Shown: positions 8,473 through 16,890 of the stretch, piece by piece
How positions within the stretch are numbered: the first letter of the stretch is position 1
Layout: each line of letters begins with the position of its first letter
Assembly: GCA_015494645.1 (NCBI GenBank)
Contig: WGAU01000030.1
Span: 1-37,499, forward strand
Length of the DNA: 37,499 nucleotides
Direction: 5' to 3'
Origin: Aquificota bacterium
GTDB taxonomy: Bacteria > Thermosulfidibacterota > Thermosulfidibacteria > Thermosulfidibacterales > Thermosulfidibacteraceae
Made by a program: the position numbers and the translations under genes
The notes under the pieces: generated by a model
Told to the model about the DNA's origin: nothing
Database searches by the model: none
What the model saw: the letters and a program-made list of their open reading frames with translations, nothing else

Positions 8473-9435
8473 TCACAAAAGTTTTTCAAGGTCCTGCCTC
8501 TCAGGGAGCTTCAATCCCAACTTTTCAATGCACTGCCTCACATCTTCGGGCAGCGGCGAAAACACCGAGATTCTCTCGCTTCTGACGGGGTGGTCAAAAT
8601 CCAGATAGGCAGCGTGAAGCGCCTGTCTATGTATGAGATCAAGCCCTTTCCTACCGTATATAGCGTCTCCCAAGACAGGACAGCCTAAATGGTGCATGTG
8701 AACCCTGATCTGGTGAGTTCTCCCGGTGTAGATCCTCACCAAAAGCACACTAAATCTGTCGCTGGAATCAAAAACCACATACTTTGTAATGGCCTCTCTC
8801 CCCCCCTCAACCACCGCCATTTTTTTCCTGTCCACAGGATGCCTCCCAATGGGAGCATCCACCGTTCCCGAAAGAAAAGGCGGCTTCCTCCAACACACCG
8901 TAACGTAAATCTTTTTTACCTTCTTGTCTTGAAACATCCGGCTCATGATCATATGAGCCTCTTCCGTTTTCGCCACTACCATAAGGCCTGAGGTGTCCTT
9001 ATCAAGTCTGTGAACTATCCCAGGCCGTTCTCTACCTCCCAAAGGGGAGAGAACTGGAAAACGGGAGATCAACACGTTAGCCAAGGTATCCTGAGCATGT
9101 CCAGCCGCAGGATGCACCGGAATTCCAGCAGGCTTCTCAATAACAGCAAGATGCTCATCTTCAAAGTACACTTTTATATCCAGATCCCACGGCACCAGCT
9201 CCAAAGGCTCTGGTTCTGGAATAAACACCTCTACCTCAGCTCCAGCAAAAACTTTCACCCCAGCCTTTCTGGGAATTCCACCGTTTAAAAGAATATGTCC
9301 TTCGTCCAAAAGCTTTTTTATTCTGCTACGGGAAAGATCAAGGTGGGTTTCAAGGAATCTGTCAAGGCGAGTGCCAGCGAATTCATCGGAAACCCTTAGA
9401 ACCTTCCGTATACCTCTGTTCCGCAGGAGGGACAT
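8473..9435 (-). CDS. rluD: RluA-family pseudouridine synthase (RluD-like)
   Basis: This enzyme converts uridine to pseudouridine in RNA, probably 23S rRNA helix 69 if it is RluD. It has 320 residues. An S4 RNA-binding domain occupies about residues 20-75 (TRLDRFLETHLDLSRSRIKK), followed by the catalytic RluA domain with the signature HRLDKDTSG at 142-150; Asp145 is the expected nucleophile. Later motifs include GRTHQIRVHMHHLGCPVLGD. The start at 9435 overlaps the end of amrS by 40 bases and has a fair ribosome site (AAGGGAG). Family membership is certain; assignment to RluD instead of RluC or another paralogue is by layout (S4 domain plus length). Confidence 0.88.
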   Translation of the reverse strand: MSLLRNRGIRKVLRVSDEFAGTRLDRFLETHLDLSRSRIKKLLDEGHILLNGGIPRKAGVKVFAGAEVEVFIPEPEPLELVPWDLDIKVYFEDEHLAVIEKPAGIPVHPAAGHAQDTLANVLISRFPVLSPLGGRERPGIVHRLDKDTSGLMVVAKTEEAHMIMSRMFQDKKVKKIYVTVCWRKPPFLSGTVDAPIGRHPVDRKKMAVVEGGREAITKYVVFDSSDRFSVLLVRIYTGRTHQIRVHMHHLGCPVLGDAIYGRKGLDLIHRQALHAAYLDFDHPVRSERISVFSPLPEDVRQCIEKLGLKLPERQDLEKLL

Positions 9436-10397
9436 CTGCTCCCTTCAAGGTAAGAGAAGGTCTCAAAAAAGCCTGAACGCTTAATAAGCAACCTACCACA
9501 GGACGGGCAATAGGTGCTGTTGAGCCTGTCATCAGGCACATTTCCCACGTAAACGAACTTCATCCCTTTGGATTCCGCCAAGAATTTGGCACGGATCAGG
9601 GTATCAACAGGAGTTGGGGGCAAGCTTGTCAACTCGTAGTGTGGGTAAAACCTTGTGAAGTGCAGGGGAATATCCAAGCCAACGCTGGCAACAAAGTCGG
9701 TCAGCTCTTCAAGCTCCTCTAAGGAATCATTGTATCCAGGAATGATCAAGTTGGTCACCTCCACATGAACGCCAGATTCATAGGCAAGCTCAATCGTTTC
9801 CATGGTTGCTCTTAAAGAGCCTCCCCTGCAAACATCCCTGTAAAACTCCTCCCTTATGGATTTAAGATCAATATTCATGGCATCCACATAGGGAATCAGA
9901 TCCTCAAGAGGCTTACGGTTTATCTGGCCATTGGTAACAAGAACAATAGGCAATCCTTTAGGCTTAGCTACCTTTGCCACATCCAATAAGTACTCGTACC
10001 ATATGAGAGGCTCGGTGTAGGTAAAACACACACCTTTAGAAGCGTATCTTTTGGCAACCTCCACAAGCTCTTCTGGAGATACGTATTTTGTAGGACAGGA
10101 GTACTGAGAGATTGAGTAGTTTTGACAGTGAAGACAACCAAGATTGCATCCATTGCAAGCTACAGAGATGATATAACTTCCTGGATAAAAGTGGTACAGA
10201 GGTTTTTTCTCTATAGGATCGTTGCTTATGGTAACAAGCTCACCATAGCCTGTGGCAACAAGCTTTCCTCCTTGGTTGCTTCTGATTCTGCAGAAACCAG
10301 AATTGCCATCAGCTATAACACATTCCCTCGGGCATAGCCTACATCTGACCGTGGACTTGTCCAAGGGCTCCCAGTACTTGGCCTCAGGCTTCATCAC
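9396..10397 (-). CDS. amrS: AmmeMemoRadiSam system radical SAM enzyme AmrS
   Basis: A 333-residue radical SAM protein of the PflA-like group. The N-terminus has four Cys in the RCRLCPREC and SGFCRIRS pattern typical of AmrS, then the cluster-binding motif CNLGCLHC at about residues 84-91 and YTEPLIWYEYLLD. The C-terminal tail carries two zinc-ribbon CxxC pairs (YCPSCGRL and RCPSCGTEVYG). The reaction is unknown; the family is defined by genomic association with AMMECR1 and Memo proteins. Here the AMMECR1 gene lies immediately upstream with a four-base overlap, but no Memo (amrB) gene is in the window. Confidence 0.88.
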   Translation of the reverse strand: MMKPEAKYWEPLDKSTVRCRLCPRECVIADGNSGFCRIRSNQGGKLVATGYGELVTISNDPIEKKPLYHFYPGSYIISVACNGCNLGCLHCQNYSISQYSCPTKYVSPEELVEVAKRYASKGVCFTYTEPLIWYEYLLDVAKVAKPKGLPIVLVTNGQINRKPLEDLIPYVDAMNIDLKSIREEFYRDVCRGGSLRATMETIELAYESGVHVEVTNLIIPGYNDSLEELEELTDFVASVGLDIPLHFTRFYPHYELTSLPPTPVDTLIRAKFLAESKGMKFVYVGNVPDDRLNSTYCPSCGRLLIKRSGFFETFSYLEGSRCPSCGTEVYGRF

Positions 10398-10909
10398 TTG
10401 TATCTGTTCACCGTGAACCTATAGACCTTTATAGGCTCCCCGGGTGAGATACCCGCCTTAGCCATGGCTATAGCCAACTGTTGCTCAACCGTTTCCACCC
10501 CTTCCAGATCGGGCAGAAGCAATCCCCTCCTGAACCCGGACTCCACAATGACACCGTACTTTTTGGGGTCAAGCTGAGAAAGATCAGTAACAGGCTCAGG
10601 AGTGGAAAGAACATCCACAGATATATCCAGCTCGCCAAGCTCATCTTCCCTCACCGGAGGGAACCTCGGATCCTCTGTAGCTGCAGCAATGGCGTTTCTT
10701 ATAATTTCCTGAGCCACATTTTCACAGACGGGAAGAAAAGTGCCTATGCATCCCCTCAGCTCTCCCCTTTTTTTAAGTGAAACAAAGGTTCCTGCTCTCT
10801 GCTTCATTTCCGGGATCATAAGCTCCTCTGGAGGGGGATCTATCACCCTTCCGCTCCTTATGTACTCTTCAATGGCCTTTCTTGCCAATTGAACCAAAGG
10901 ATGAGCCAT
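10394..10909 (-). CDS. amrA: AMMECR1 domain protein AmrA
   Basis: A 171-residue single AMMECR1 domain. The family signature RGCIGTFLP is present at about residues 52-60, together with GTFVSLKKRGELRGC upstream and PRFPPVREDELGELDISVDVLS, and the C-terminal GVETVEQQLAIAMAKAGI. The molecular function is not known; the domain has a conserved surface around RGCIG. The gene lies two bases after the prenyl synthase stop and overlaps amrS by four bases (ATGA), so it is co-translated with amrS. Confidence 0.9.
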   Translation of the reverse strand: MAHPLVQLARKAIEEYIRSGRVIDPPPEELMIPEMKQRAGTFVSLKKRGELRGCIGTFLPVCENVAQEIIRNAIAAATEDPRFPPVREDELGELDISVDVLSTPEPVTDLSQLDPKKYGVIVESGFRRGLLLPDLEGVETVEQQLAIAMAKAGISPGEPIKVYRFTVNRYK

Positions 10910-10911
10910 GG

Positions 10912-11889
10912 CTAATACTCCCTCTCCACAAGGAACTCGGCTATACCTATAAGATACTCCTTCTCCTTGGAGTTATCAAAGCCCTTTATAGCCTCAACTG
11001 CTCTCATCCCATGTTCCTTTACCCTCTCTCTGGCTTTTTCCACACCGTTGTACTTGAGGATCACTTCCCTCACATATCCAAAGTCATCATAGGATATAGA
11101 TTCGGCAAGAAGAAGATCCCTGATGTGCCTTTTCTCCTCGGACGTTGCATCCCTAAGAGCATAGATCAAAGGAAGTGTCACCTTGCCTTCTCTGAAGTCA
11201 TTTCCCACAGGCTTTCCCGTCTTTCCAGGATCTCCTACAATATCCAAAATATCATCAGAAATCTGGAAAGCGTAGCCTATTTCTCTGCCGTACCTCCTCA
11301 GAGCCTCCCTGTTACCATTGGAAGCAAGCACAGCCCCCACCTCACAGGAAGCAGCTATCAACGCTGCCGTCTTGCCGTAGATAATAGCGTAGTAATCCTC
11401 TTCAGAAGTATTTATATCAAAGCTTTTCACAAGCTGGTGTATTTCTCCTTCTGCAAGACTTACACACGCCTTAGAAATTATAGCCAATGCTTCCTCCGGC
11501 AGATACTCCGTCATGAGCCAGAAAGATCGGGCAAATAGGAAATCCCCTACAAGAATAGAAGCCTGATTGCCCCAGATCTTTCTGGCGGCAAGCCTGCCCC
11601 TTCTTCTGTCCGACTCATCCACCACATCGTCATGGAGCAAAGTAGCGGTGTGTATATACTCCACAACTGCCCCTGCAACGCAGGCTGCATACCCGTTGTA
11701 CCCGCAGAGCCTTGCCGAAAGAAGCGTCAACATGGGCCTGAATCGCTTACCTCCAGATTCAAGGATGTACCGGGAAAGTTCTGGGATCACTTTTATGGCA
11801 GAGTGCAGATTTTCATTTAGTATTATCTCTACCTGCTTTAGCTCCTCAGCTATATATTCAGCTATCTCTCCGATAACGGACCTTTTCAT
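10912..11889 (-). CDS. ispB: Long-chain polyprenyl diphosphate synthase (IspB-like)
   Basis: A trans-prenyltransferase that elongates allylic diphosphates with isopentenyl diphosphate, giving the side chain of a quinone. Landmarks are GGKRFRP at 46-52, the first Asp-rich motif DDVVD at 87-91, GDFLFARSF, and the second Asp-rich motif in FQISDDILD. Length 325 residues fits IspB or heptaprenyl synthases. The residues just before the first Asp-rich motif (TATLLH) are small, which favours a long product; exact chain length cannot be read. It is the first gene of a leftward block ending in rluD and is divergent from a metal transporter. No clear ribosome site precedes ATG. Confidence 0.88.
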   Translation of the reverse strand: MKRSVIGEIAEYIAEELKQVEIILNENLHSAIKVIPELSRYILESGGKRFRPMLTLLSARLCGYNGYAACVAGAVVEYIHTATLLHDDVVDESDRRRGRLAARKIWGNQASILVGDFLFARSFWLMTEYLPEEALAIISKACVSLAEGEIHQLVKSFDINTSEEDYYAIIYGKTAALIAASCEVGAVLASNGNREALRRYGREIGYAFQISDDILDIVGDPGKTGKPVGNDFREGKVTLPLIYALRDATSEEKRHIRDLLLAESISYDDFGYVREVILKYNGVEKARERVKEHGMRAVEAIKGFDNSKEKEYLIGIAEFLVEREY

Positions 11890-11919
11890 GTTGATGAATC
11901 TTTAAAATATATCTCACCT

Positions 11920-11931
11920 ATTGTAAACAAT
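11920..11931. promoter_or_regulatory. Small palindrome upstream of the metal ABC transporter
   Basis: ATTGTAAACAAT is an inverted repeat with perfect five-base arms (ATTGT and ACAAT) and a two-base centre. It ends four bases before the transporter ATG, in the 46-base gap shared with the divergent prenyl synthase. It could be an operator, but it does not match a Zur, Fur or MntR consensus that I recognise. Confidence 0.3.
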
Positions 11932-11935
11932 CCCC

Positions 11936-12667
11936 ATGAACGAGCCGGCCATCTTTCTTGATAGGGTGAGTGTAAATATAGGAAGCAGAACCATCATTGA
12001 AGATGTTTCTCTCTCTATAAAGAGAGGAGAGTTCTGGGGCGTTATCGGCCCCAACGGTGGAGGAAAGACAACTTTGTTAAGAACCATTATTGGGATGGTT
12101 AAGCCTAATAACGGAAAAGTTGAAATTTTTGGAATGAAACCTCAGCAGGCGGTCAAAAAAGGCTTAGTGGGGTACCTACCCCAGCATATAAAGGGAATAA
12201 TCCCTTTAAGCGCATTGGATTTTGTGAGAACAGCAGGCAATCCGAAGTTTGCCGAAGAAGCCCTTGAAACCGTTGGGCTGAAGGACAAAAAGGAGTTACC
12301 CTTTGAAAAACTCTCAGGTGGGGAGAAACAAAGGACGCTAATAGCCGCAGTTCTTTCAAGGAACCCAAAGGTACTACTTCTTGATGAACCCAACACAGGT
12401 ATAGACGTTGTAGCACAGGACAGCTTTTATAATTTACTCAGAAACCTTAAGAATCAGGGGATAACCATTGTTATGGTCTCCCACGATGTGGGAGTTGTTA
12501 CTCAGTTCGTTGACAAGGTGGCGTGCTTGAACAAAAAGCTAAAATACTCAGGAGATCCAAGAAGCGCTTTAGACTGTAATCTGCTAGAAGAATTGTACGG
12601 ATCAAAGGTTGAAGTTCTTGTGCATCATCCGGAGTGTACGGGATGCCATATATACCGGAAATCATAA
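11936..12667 (+). CDS. Metal ABC transporter ATP-binding protein (ZnuC/MntB type)
   Basis: The ATPase subunit of a cluster-9 type importer for zinc, manganese or iron. Walker A is GPNGGGKTT at about residues 36-44, the signature motif is LSGGEKQR, Walker B is VLLLDEPNTGID and the switch His is in MVSHDVGVV. Length (243) is normal. The tail VHHPECTGCHIYRKS is rich in His and Cys, which might bind the transported metal. The permease gene overlaps its end. The periplasmic binding protein gene is not in the window, so the substrate cannot be assigned. Confidence 0.88.
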   Translation: MNEPAIFLDRVSVNIGSRTIIEDVSLSIKRGEFWGVIGPNGGGKTTLLRTIIGMVKPNNGKVEIFGMKPQQAVKKGLVGYLPQHIKGIIPLSALDFVRTAGNPKFAEEALETVGLKDKKELPFEKLSGGEKQRTLIAAVLSRNPKVLLLDEPNTGIDVVAQDSFYNLLRNLKNQGITIVMVSHDVGVVTQFVDKVACLNKKLKYSGDPRSALDCNLLEELYGSKVEVLVHHPECTGCHIYRKS

Positions 12668-13431
12668 TCCCGCCTGTTCTCTGTGCTTTCATTTTAGGAA
12701 TCGCCATTTCTATTTACTCCTACTTTGTAGTGGTGAAGAGATGGGCTTTTCTGAGTGTTGGGGTATCCCATGCAGCCTTTGGAGGAGTAGCTCTTGGGCT
12801 ACTTATGGGCATTTCACCACAGGTATCTTCAGCCATCTTTGCCATTGCCGCCGCAATAATAATTTCCTTTATAAAGAGACAAGAGAGTTTAAACGAAGAC
12901 GCATCCATCGGTGTGATCTTCTCCACGTTCATGGCAATTGGAGTGATACTTTTCTCCATGGCACAGGAGTATACTTACAATGTGTTTACCTATCTCTTTG
13001 GAAACATGCTTGCCGTTGGCTGGAAAGATTTCATATGGGCTGCTTTGGTAGCAACTGTAAGCATTGCATTTTTTGTAGTCTTTAAAAAGGAACTTATCCT
13101 CATAAGCATAGATGAGGAATTTGCCTATACTTGTGGTGTACCGTCCACAGCTCTTTATTACTCCCTTGTAATACTATTTACCTTCACCGTGGTGGTCTCC
13201 ATCAAACTTTTGGGGGTAATCCTCGTGTCATCTTTGACGGTGATTCCAGCGTCTGTAGGGCTTTTCTTTTCAAGAAGGCTGAATACCATCCTCGCCATTT
13301 CCGTAGTATCCTGTATGTTTATCATGGCTGTAGGATTGATGCTTTCCTTCTTCTTCAATCTACCACCTGGAGCCACCACTGCTGCTGTGGGAGGAATGCT
13401 ATTTTTCGGCTTTCTTCCTTTCAAGAAGTAG
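12643..13431 (+). CDS. Metal ABC transporter permease (ABC-3 family, ZnuB type)
   Basis: The membrane partner of the preceding ATPase, 262 residues with about eight hydrophobic helices. The ABC-3 family marks are SVGVSHAAFGGVALG (about residues 40-54), the long alternating helices around FTFTVVVSIKLLGVILVSSL, and the glycine-rich C-terminus PPGATTAAVGGMLFFG. I chose ATG at 12643 because GGAG lies eight bases before it; an in-frame GTG at 12634 lies over that site. The start is inside the ATPase gene (25-base overlap), which implies coupled translation. The stop overlaps the convergent ArnT-like gene by 33 bases. Confidence 0.88.
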   Translation: MPYIPEIIIPPVLCAFILGIAISIYSYFVVVKRWAFLSVGVSHAAFGGVALGLLMGISPQVSSAIFAIAAAIIISFIKRQESLNEDASIGVIFSTFMAIGVILFSMAQEYTYNVFTYLFGNMLAVGWKDFIWAALVATVSIAFFVVFKKELILISIDEEFAYTCGVPSTALYYSLVILFTFTVVVSIKLLGVILVSSLTVIPASVGLFFSRRLNTILAISVVSCMFIMAVGLMLSFFFNLPPGATTAAVGGMLFFGFLPFKK

Positions 13432-14685
13432 TGCTTCAAATTTGGGATGGGTAAGCTTTTTAATAATCATATAGTTAGAAAGGTTTAGGTATTTTTCTTT
13501 TTTGCGCTTTAATACAAGCCAAAACCGATCATCCTTTATTTCTCCGACGGACTCTATCTTTTTAGCTATTCTACCAGTGTAAAGAGAAGCACCGTATATT
13601 TTTTCGTCAAGTATATACACCGGTATATCCATCATCATTCCTTTAGCCAAAGGAGCAAAGGATCTTTTGCGAGAATACCACGGGAAAAGAACAAGCACCG
13701 CCGCTGTATATATGACAAACACAAAAACGGACACTTTCTTTATCAAGTCTTCATTATAAAAAACCTCGGAAAATATAACAGCCCACGCCGGAAAGACGCA
13801 AAGTATGTAATGGGGTAATTTTGACTTGGAAAATGAGAAAAAAACCGTGGGAAACAGTATCCAAAGAAAGATGAATCCCCAAAAGGTTTTATCCTCAAAA
13901 AAAAGAGAAAGAATGTTTTTAAATCTGAAAAACAAAATAAATGTCCATGGGGAAAGGCCTACCAAGGTTACCAGAGCAAAATAGTAAAAAGGTTGCTCCC
14001 TTTTGAAAACTCCAGTGGTATATCTCAACACATTCTCCTTCCAGAAAAAGTTGTAACAGTAGCCAGGAGTTTTCGCTTCAAGAAGAAGAAATACTGGAAC
14101 CACAATGATCAGAAACAAAATCATGCCCTTGAAGATATCTTTTAGAGATACTTTCCCTATCCAAACAAGGGGCAAAGAAACAGCAGCCGGTATAACCACC
14201 CCCACAGGCCCCTTGGTCAAAAAGGCCAAAGAGGCAAAGAAAGATGCCCATAAGATTTTGTTCTTCCACACAAAGTAAAGGGTGAGAAATATGAAAAGGG
14301 ATAGAAGCATCTCCATACGGGCAATCCTTGCGTAGGCAAAGGTTATGAGAAAGGACAGGAAATAAAAAGCGGCCAGCTCACCCTGCCACAGAAACAACAC
14401 AAAAGCTAACGCCAAAGCAGAAAAGGCCGAAATAATTCTTAAAGAAAGCTCCCACGAACCAAAAATCTTGTAGCTGACAGCCGCAAGCCAGTAGTAAAGC
14501 GGAGGCTTTTCATATCTGACTCTGCCGTTTATCCTCGGTGGAAGCCAGCTTCCCTCTTCAACGATCTCCCTAACAATCTCGCCGTTACGGGCTTCATCAG
14601 GCTCCACAAGGGGATAACCAGCAAGGTTGACAAAAAGAGGCAGAATAAACAGCAGAAAGAGACAGGTAAAGAGGCTATGCCTCAT
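13399..14685 (-). CDS. ArnT/PMT-like membrane glycosyltransferase (GT83 type)
   Basis: A 428-residue polytopic membrane enzyme of the dolichyl/undecaprenyl-phosphate sugar transferase superfamily. After the first helix, the catalytic loop has VEPDEARNGEIVREIVE with the key Asp-Glu, then GSWLPPRINGRVRYEKPPLYYW, which is the hallmark of ArnT-type enzymes (shown as separate parts). About ten further hydrophobic segments follow, then a short soluble tail. ArnT moves aminoarabinose to lipid A, but many relatives transfer other sugars. The length is shorter than the 550 residues of enterobacterial ArnT. ATG 14685 overlaps the PilZ stop; a TTG at 14703 is an alternative start. Confidence 0.75.
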   Translation of the reverse strand: MRHSLFTCLFLLFILPLFVNLAGYPLVEPDEARNGEIVREIVEEGSWLPPRINGRVRYEKPPLYYWLAAVSYKIFGSWELSLRIISAFSALALAFVLFLWQGELAAFYFLSFLITFAYARIARMEMLLSLFIFLTLYFVWKNKILWASFFASLAFLTKGPVGVVIPAAVSLPLVWIGKVSLKDIFKGMILFLIIVVPVFLLLEAKTPGYCYNFFWKENVLRYTTGVFKREQPFYYFALVTLVGLSPWTFILFFRFKNILSLFFEDKTFWGFIFLWILFPTVFFSFSKSKLPHYILCVFPAWAVIFSEVFYNEDLIKKVSVFVFVIYTAAVLVLFPWYSRKRSFAPLAKGMMMDIPVYILDEKIYGASLYTGRIAKKIESVGEIKDDRFWLVLKRKKEKYLNLSNYMIIKKLTHPKFEALLLERKKAEK

Positions 14686-15010
14686 CAGATTCGTTGAGGG
14701 CAACTATCCTTTTAAGGATTATAAAGTCCTGAAGAGGAATCTCCTTAAATTCAACGGCGAAGCCATCCTCTGCCTTTCTGACCACCTCTGCTTTGAGGGT
14801 AACCTCCTCCACCACATTGTCCGATTCCATCAGGTGAAGCTTCAACTCGCAAAGCGCTCCCAAAGGCGGTTTTTTTTCACACTCTATGAAGGCTCCCTTG
14901 ACACTTATGTCTCTGGTTCTTAGATTTGTAGCCTGAAAATCCCGTCCCCTCACGGAAGCCTTAACCCTGAACTTCACCCTCTTGAACCTTCTTCTCTCCC
15001 TTCCCGTCAT
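14675..15010 (-). CDS. PilZ domain protein (cyclic di-GMP binding)
   Basis: A stand-alone PilZ domain of 111 residues. The two binding motifs are visible: the basic RxxxR region in RRRFKRVKFR (about residues 6-15) and the DxSxxG motif as DISVKGAFI (about 34-42). Both are intact, so cyclic di-GMP binding is expected. It lies three bases after cheR and overlaps the ArnT-like gene, so it is part of the same leftward operon. The downstream partner is unknown; motility control is an inference from the neighbouring cheR and the flagellar operon in the window. Confidence 0.85.
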   Translation of the reverse strand: MTGRERRRFKRVKFRVKASVRGRDFQATNLRTRDISVKGAFIECEKKPPLGALCELKLHLMESDNVVEEVTLKAEVVRKAEDGFAVEFKEIPLQDFIILKRIVALNESDEA

Positions 15011-15013
15011 GGC

Positions 15014-15799
15014 TCACACCCTCTTATAAACTATGACACCATCCATAACCTCTCTTTTGTAAGGAACCACCAGTCCTAAAAGAGTTTCTGTCTTGGATAT
15101 GAAAAGATAGCCTCCAGACTTGTGTATCTGCGCCAGATTATTGAGAGCCTCTGTACGCTTTTTTGTGTCAAAATATATGAGAAGATTCCTACAAAAAATA
15201 AAATCAAAAATACCCAAACTCTTTAAAAAGGACACATCAAAAACATTGCCCACATAATATTTAACCTTCAGCTTCAGCTCGGTTTTTACTTTATAAGCCC
15301 CGTTGTACTCCTCAAAGTACTTCCTCAAAAGAGCAGGAGGAACCCTCATCACAGACCGGCGGGAGTATATTCCCTTCCTCGCTATATCAATGGCCCTTTT
15401 GTCAACATCCACTCCCACAACGTCAAACCTAAAGGTGCTCCCCATAGACTCTAAAAGCTCCATAACTATACTCAAAGGCTCCTCACCAGTGGAACAGGGA
15501 ATGCTCAAGATCCTTGCTTTCAAAAGCCTTTCCCTTTTGATAAGTTTTGGCAGAAGGGAGATATGCTCTTTTTCTCTGAAAAAGTAGGTTTCGTTAACCG
15601 TTATCACTGATATGAAATCTTCAAAAAAGCGTTGATCTTTAAGTCTTCTCAGAAGATCCTGTTCTGTAAGGTTGTTCCTTAGCAGGAAAAGATCCACCTT
15701 AGAAGCTAATAACCTCATGTTAGACTTATCTGCCACTATGCCCAACCTGTGATATATCATATCAGAAACCGTTCTTAAGGTTTCGGTGCTTACTGCCAT
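15014..15799 (-). CDS. cheR: CheR-type protein-glutamate O-methyltransferase
   Basis: A 261-residue S-adenosylmethionine enzyme that methylates glutamates on chemoreceptors. The N-terminal helical domain (about 1-70) is followed by the methyltransferase fold, with TVNETYFFRE, the SAM-binding SIPCSTGEEPLSIVMEL (about 98-114), VGVDVDKRAIDIARKG, and FIFCRNLLIYFD. No receptor, cheA or cheB gene lies nearby. The start ATG has the ribosome site GAAAGGGG and overlaps the preceding DUF454-like gene by 38 bases. Confidence 0.92.
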   Translation of the reverse strand: MAVSTETLRTVSDMIYHRLGIVADKSNMRLLASKVDLFLLRNNLTEQDLLRRLKDQRFFEDFISVITVNETYFFREKEHISLLPKLIKRERLLKARILSIPCSTGEEPLSIVMELLESMGSTFRFDVVGVDVDKRAIDIARKGIYSRRSVMRVPPALLRKYFEEYNGAYKVKTELKLKVKYYVGNVFDVSFLKSLGIFDFIFCRNLLIYFDTKKRTEALNNLAQIHKSGGYLFISKTETLLGLVVPYKREVMDGVIVYKRV

Positions 15800-15995
15800 A
15801 GCCCCTTTCCTTCAATCTCTCTCTTAACGCTTTTTGCCATCTCTTAGCCCATTCAAAACGCTTAGACAATAGCAAAAACGCCAAAAGGAAAAAGGGAATC
15901 CCTGGTAAAATGGGTAGAATTGCCCCTATTACTCCCAAACCAAAAAGGACTAAGGCTACAACAATTAGAAGAATAGCTTCAAGAGACCTTTTCAA
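15762..15995 (-). CDS. Small DUF454/YbaN-like inner membrane protein
   Basis: A 77-residue membrane protein whose hydrophobic core LGVIGAILPILPGIPFFLLAFLLLSK resembles the YbaN (DUF454) and PGPGW groups, with the LPxLPxxPF pattern forming a helical hairpin (about residues 8-45; pattern LPILPGIPFF). A basic tail follows. No function is known. It probably starts at TTG 15995, with AAAGGA six bases upstream inside the last codons of ttuA, and it overlaps both neighbours, so it seems real and co-translated. Confidence 0.7.
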   Translation of the reverse strand: MKRSLEAILLIVVALVLFGLGVIGAILPILPGIPFFLLAFLLLSKRFEWAKRWQKALRERLKERGYGSKHRNLKNGF

Positions 15996-16890
15996 CGGTC
16001 ATCCTTTCCCTCAGCCTACAGAAGGCACAGGGCGGATACGTGGTAGGATACCCACAGGAAGGACACTCCACAAGCTTCGGTTTCTCTTCATCCACAAAGA
16101 GCTTGTCTTTGACCTTTAAAAACTCCCTGTAAAACCTTATCTTCGTTCCGGGAGAGTTGTACTCAATGGTATTCAAGGCCCTTTTGTAAACAAGAGTGGT
16201 TGCACCCTTAGAATAAGGACACTCATCCGAAAGGAAATTTATTCCTGTAATAAAGGCGTAAACAGCCGTCTCTCTTTCGGTAAGCTCACAAAGTGGTTTA
16301 ACTTTTCTCACAAACTTTCCTTCCTTCGGCAAAACCGGACCCTGTCTGGCCAAATACCCAATACGCCATCCCAAAAGATTGGAAAACAGCACAGCCGTTT
16401 CGTCGTTAAGATTGTGCCCTGTGGCCAACACGTCAAAGCCATTCTCATAGGCGTATTTGTTCATTATATAGCGTTTAACCATACCACAGGCAGCACAAAT
16501 GGTTCTGGTTTCTCTTTGTTTAACATCGTCTATGGAAAAGCCGTATTCTTTCTGAAGATCAAAGACCTCAAGGGGATAACCCCTCTCCTCAGCAAAGCTT
16601 TCCACTATGCCCCTTGCCTTCTGGAAGTGGTTGTTCTCCATTATACCCAAGTCTATGAACAGAGCCGTAACGTTGTAGCCAAGCCTCTTGAGAACGTCCC
16701 ACAGAACCAAGCTGTCTTTGCCACCGGACACAGCCACAAGAACCTTAGAATCCTTGTCAAACATTCTGTACTTCCTCACCACCTCTTTGACTCGCTTGAG
16801 GCAAAATTCCACAATATGTTCATGGCAAAGAGCAATGCCGAAGGACCTGACCCTTATAACAGCTTCCTTTTTACAGAGCTTACACCTCAT
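15979..16890 (-). CDS. ttuA: tRNA-5-methyluridine54 2-sulfurtransferase TtuA
   Basis: TtuA makes the thiolated uridine at position 54 in the T-loop of tRNAs, a modification that stabilises tRNA in thermophiles. The 303-residue protein has an N-terminal zinc site (CKLC at 3-6 and CHEH at 22-25), the PP-loop SGGKDS at 55-60 that activates the uridine with ATP, a CxxC pair at C132 and C135, a third Cys at C224, and a C-terminal zinc finger (CPSCGY and CAFC). The three central Cys match the cluster ligands of Thermus TtuA. The sulfur carrier gene lies immediately upstream with an ATGA overlap. TtcA or another TtcA/TilS paralogue is the alternative, but the paired zinc fingers and the neighbour fit TtuA. 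Confidence 0.85.
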   Translation of the reverse strand: MRCKLCKKEAVIRVRSFGIALCHEHIVEFCLKRVKEVVRKYRMFDKDSKVLVAVSGGKDSLVLWDVLKRLGYNVTALFIDLGIMENNHFQKARGIVESFAEERGYPLEVFDLQKEYGFSIDDVKQRETRTICAACGMVKRYIMNKYAYENGFDVLATGHNLNDETAVLFSNLLGWRIGYLARQGPVLPKEGKFVRKVKPLCELTERETAVYAFITGINFLSDECPYSKGATTLVYKRALNTIEYNSPGTKIRFYREFLKVKDKLFVDEEKPKLVECPSCGYPTTYPPCAFCRLRERMTVEKVS

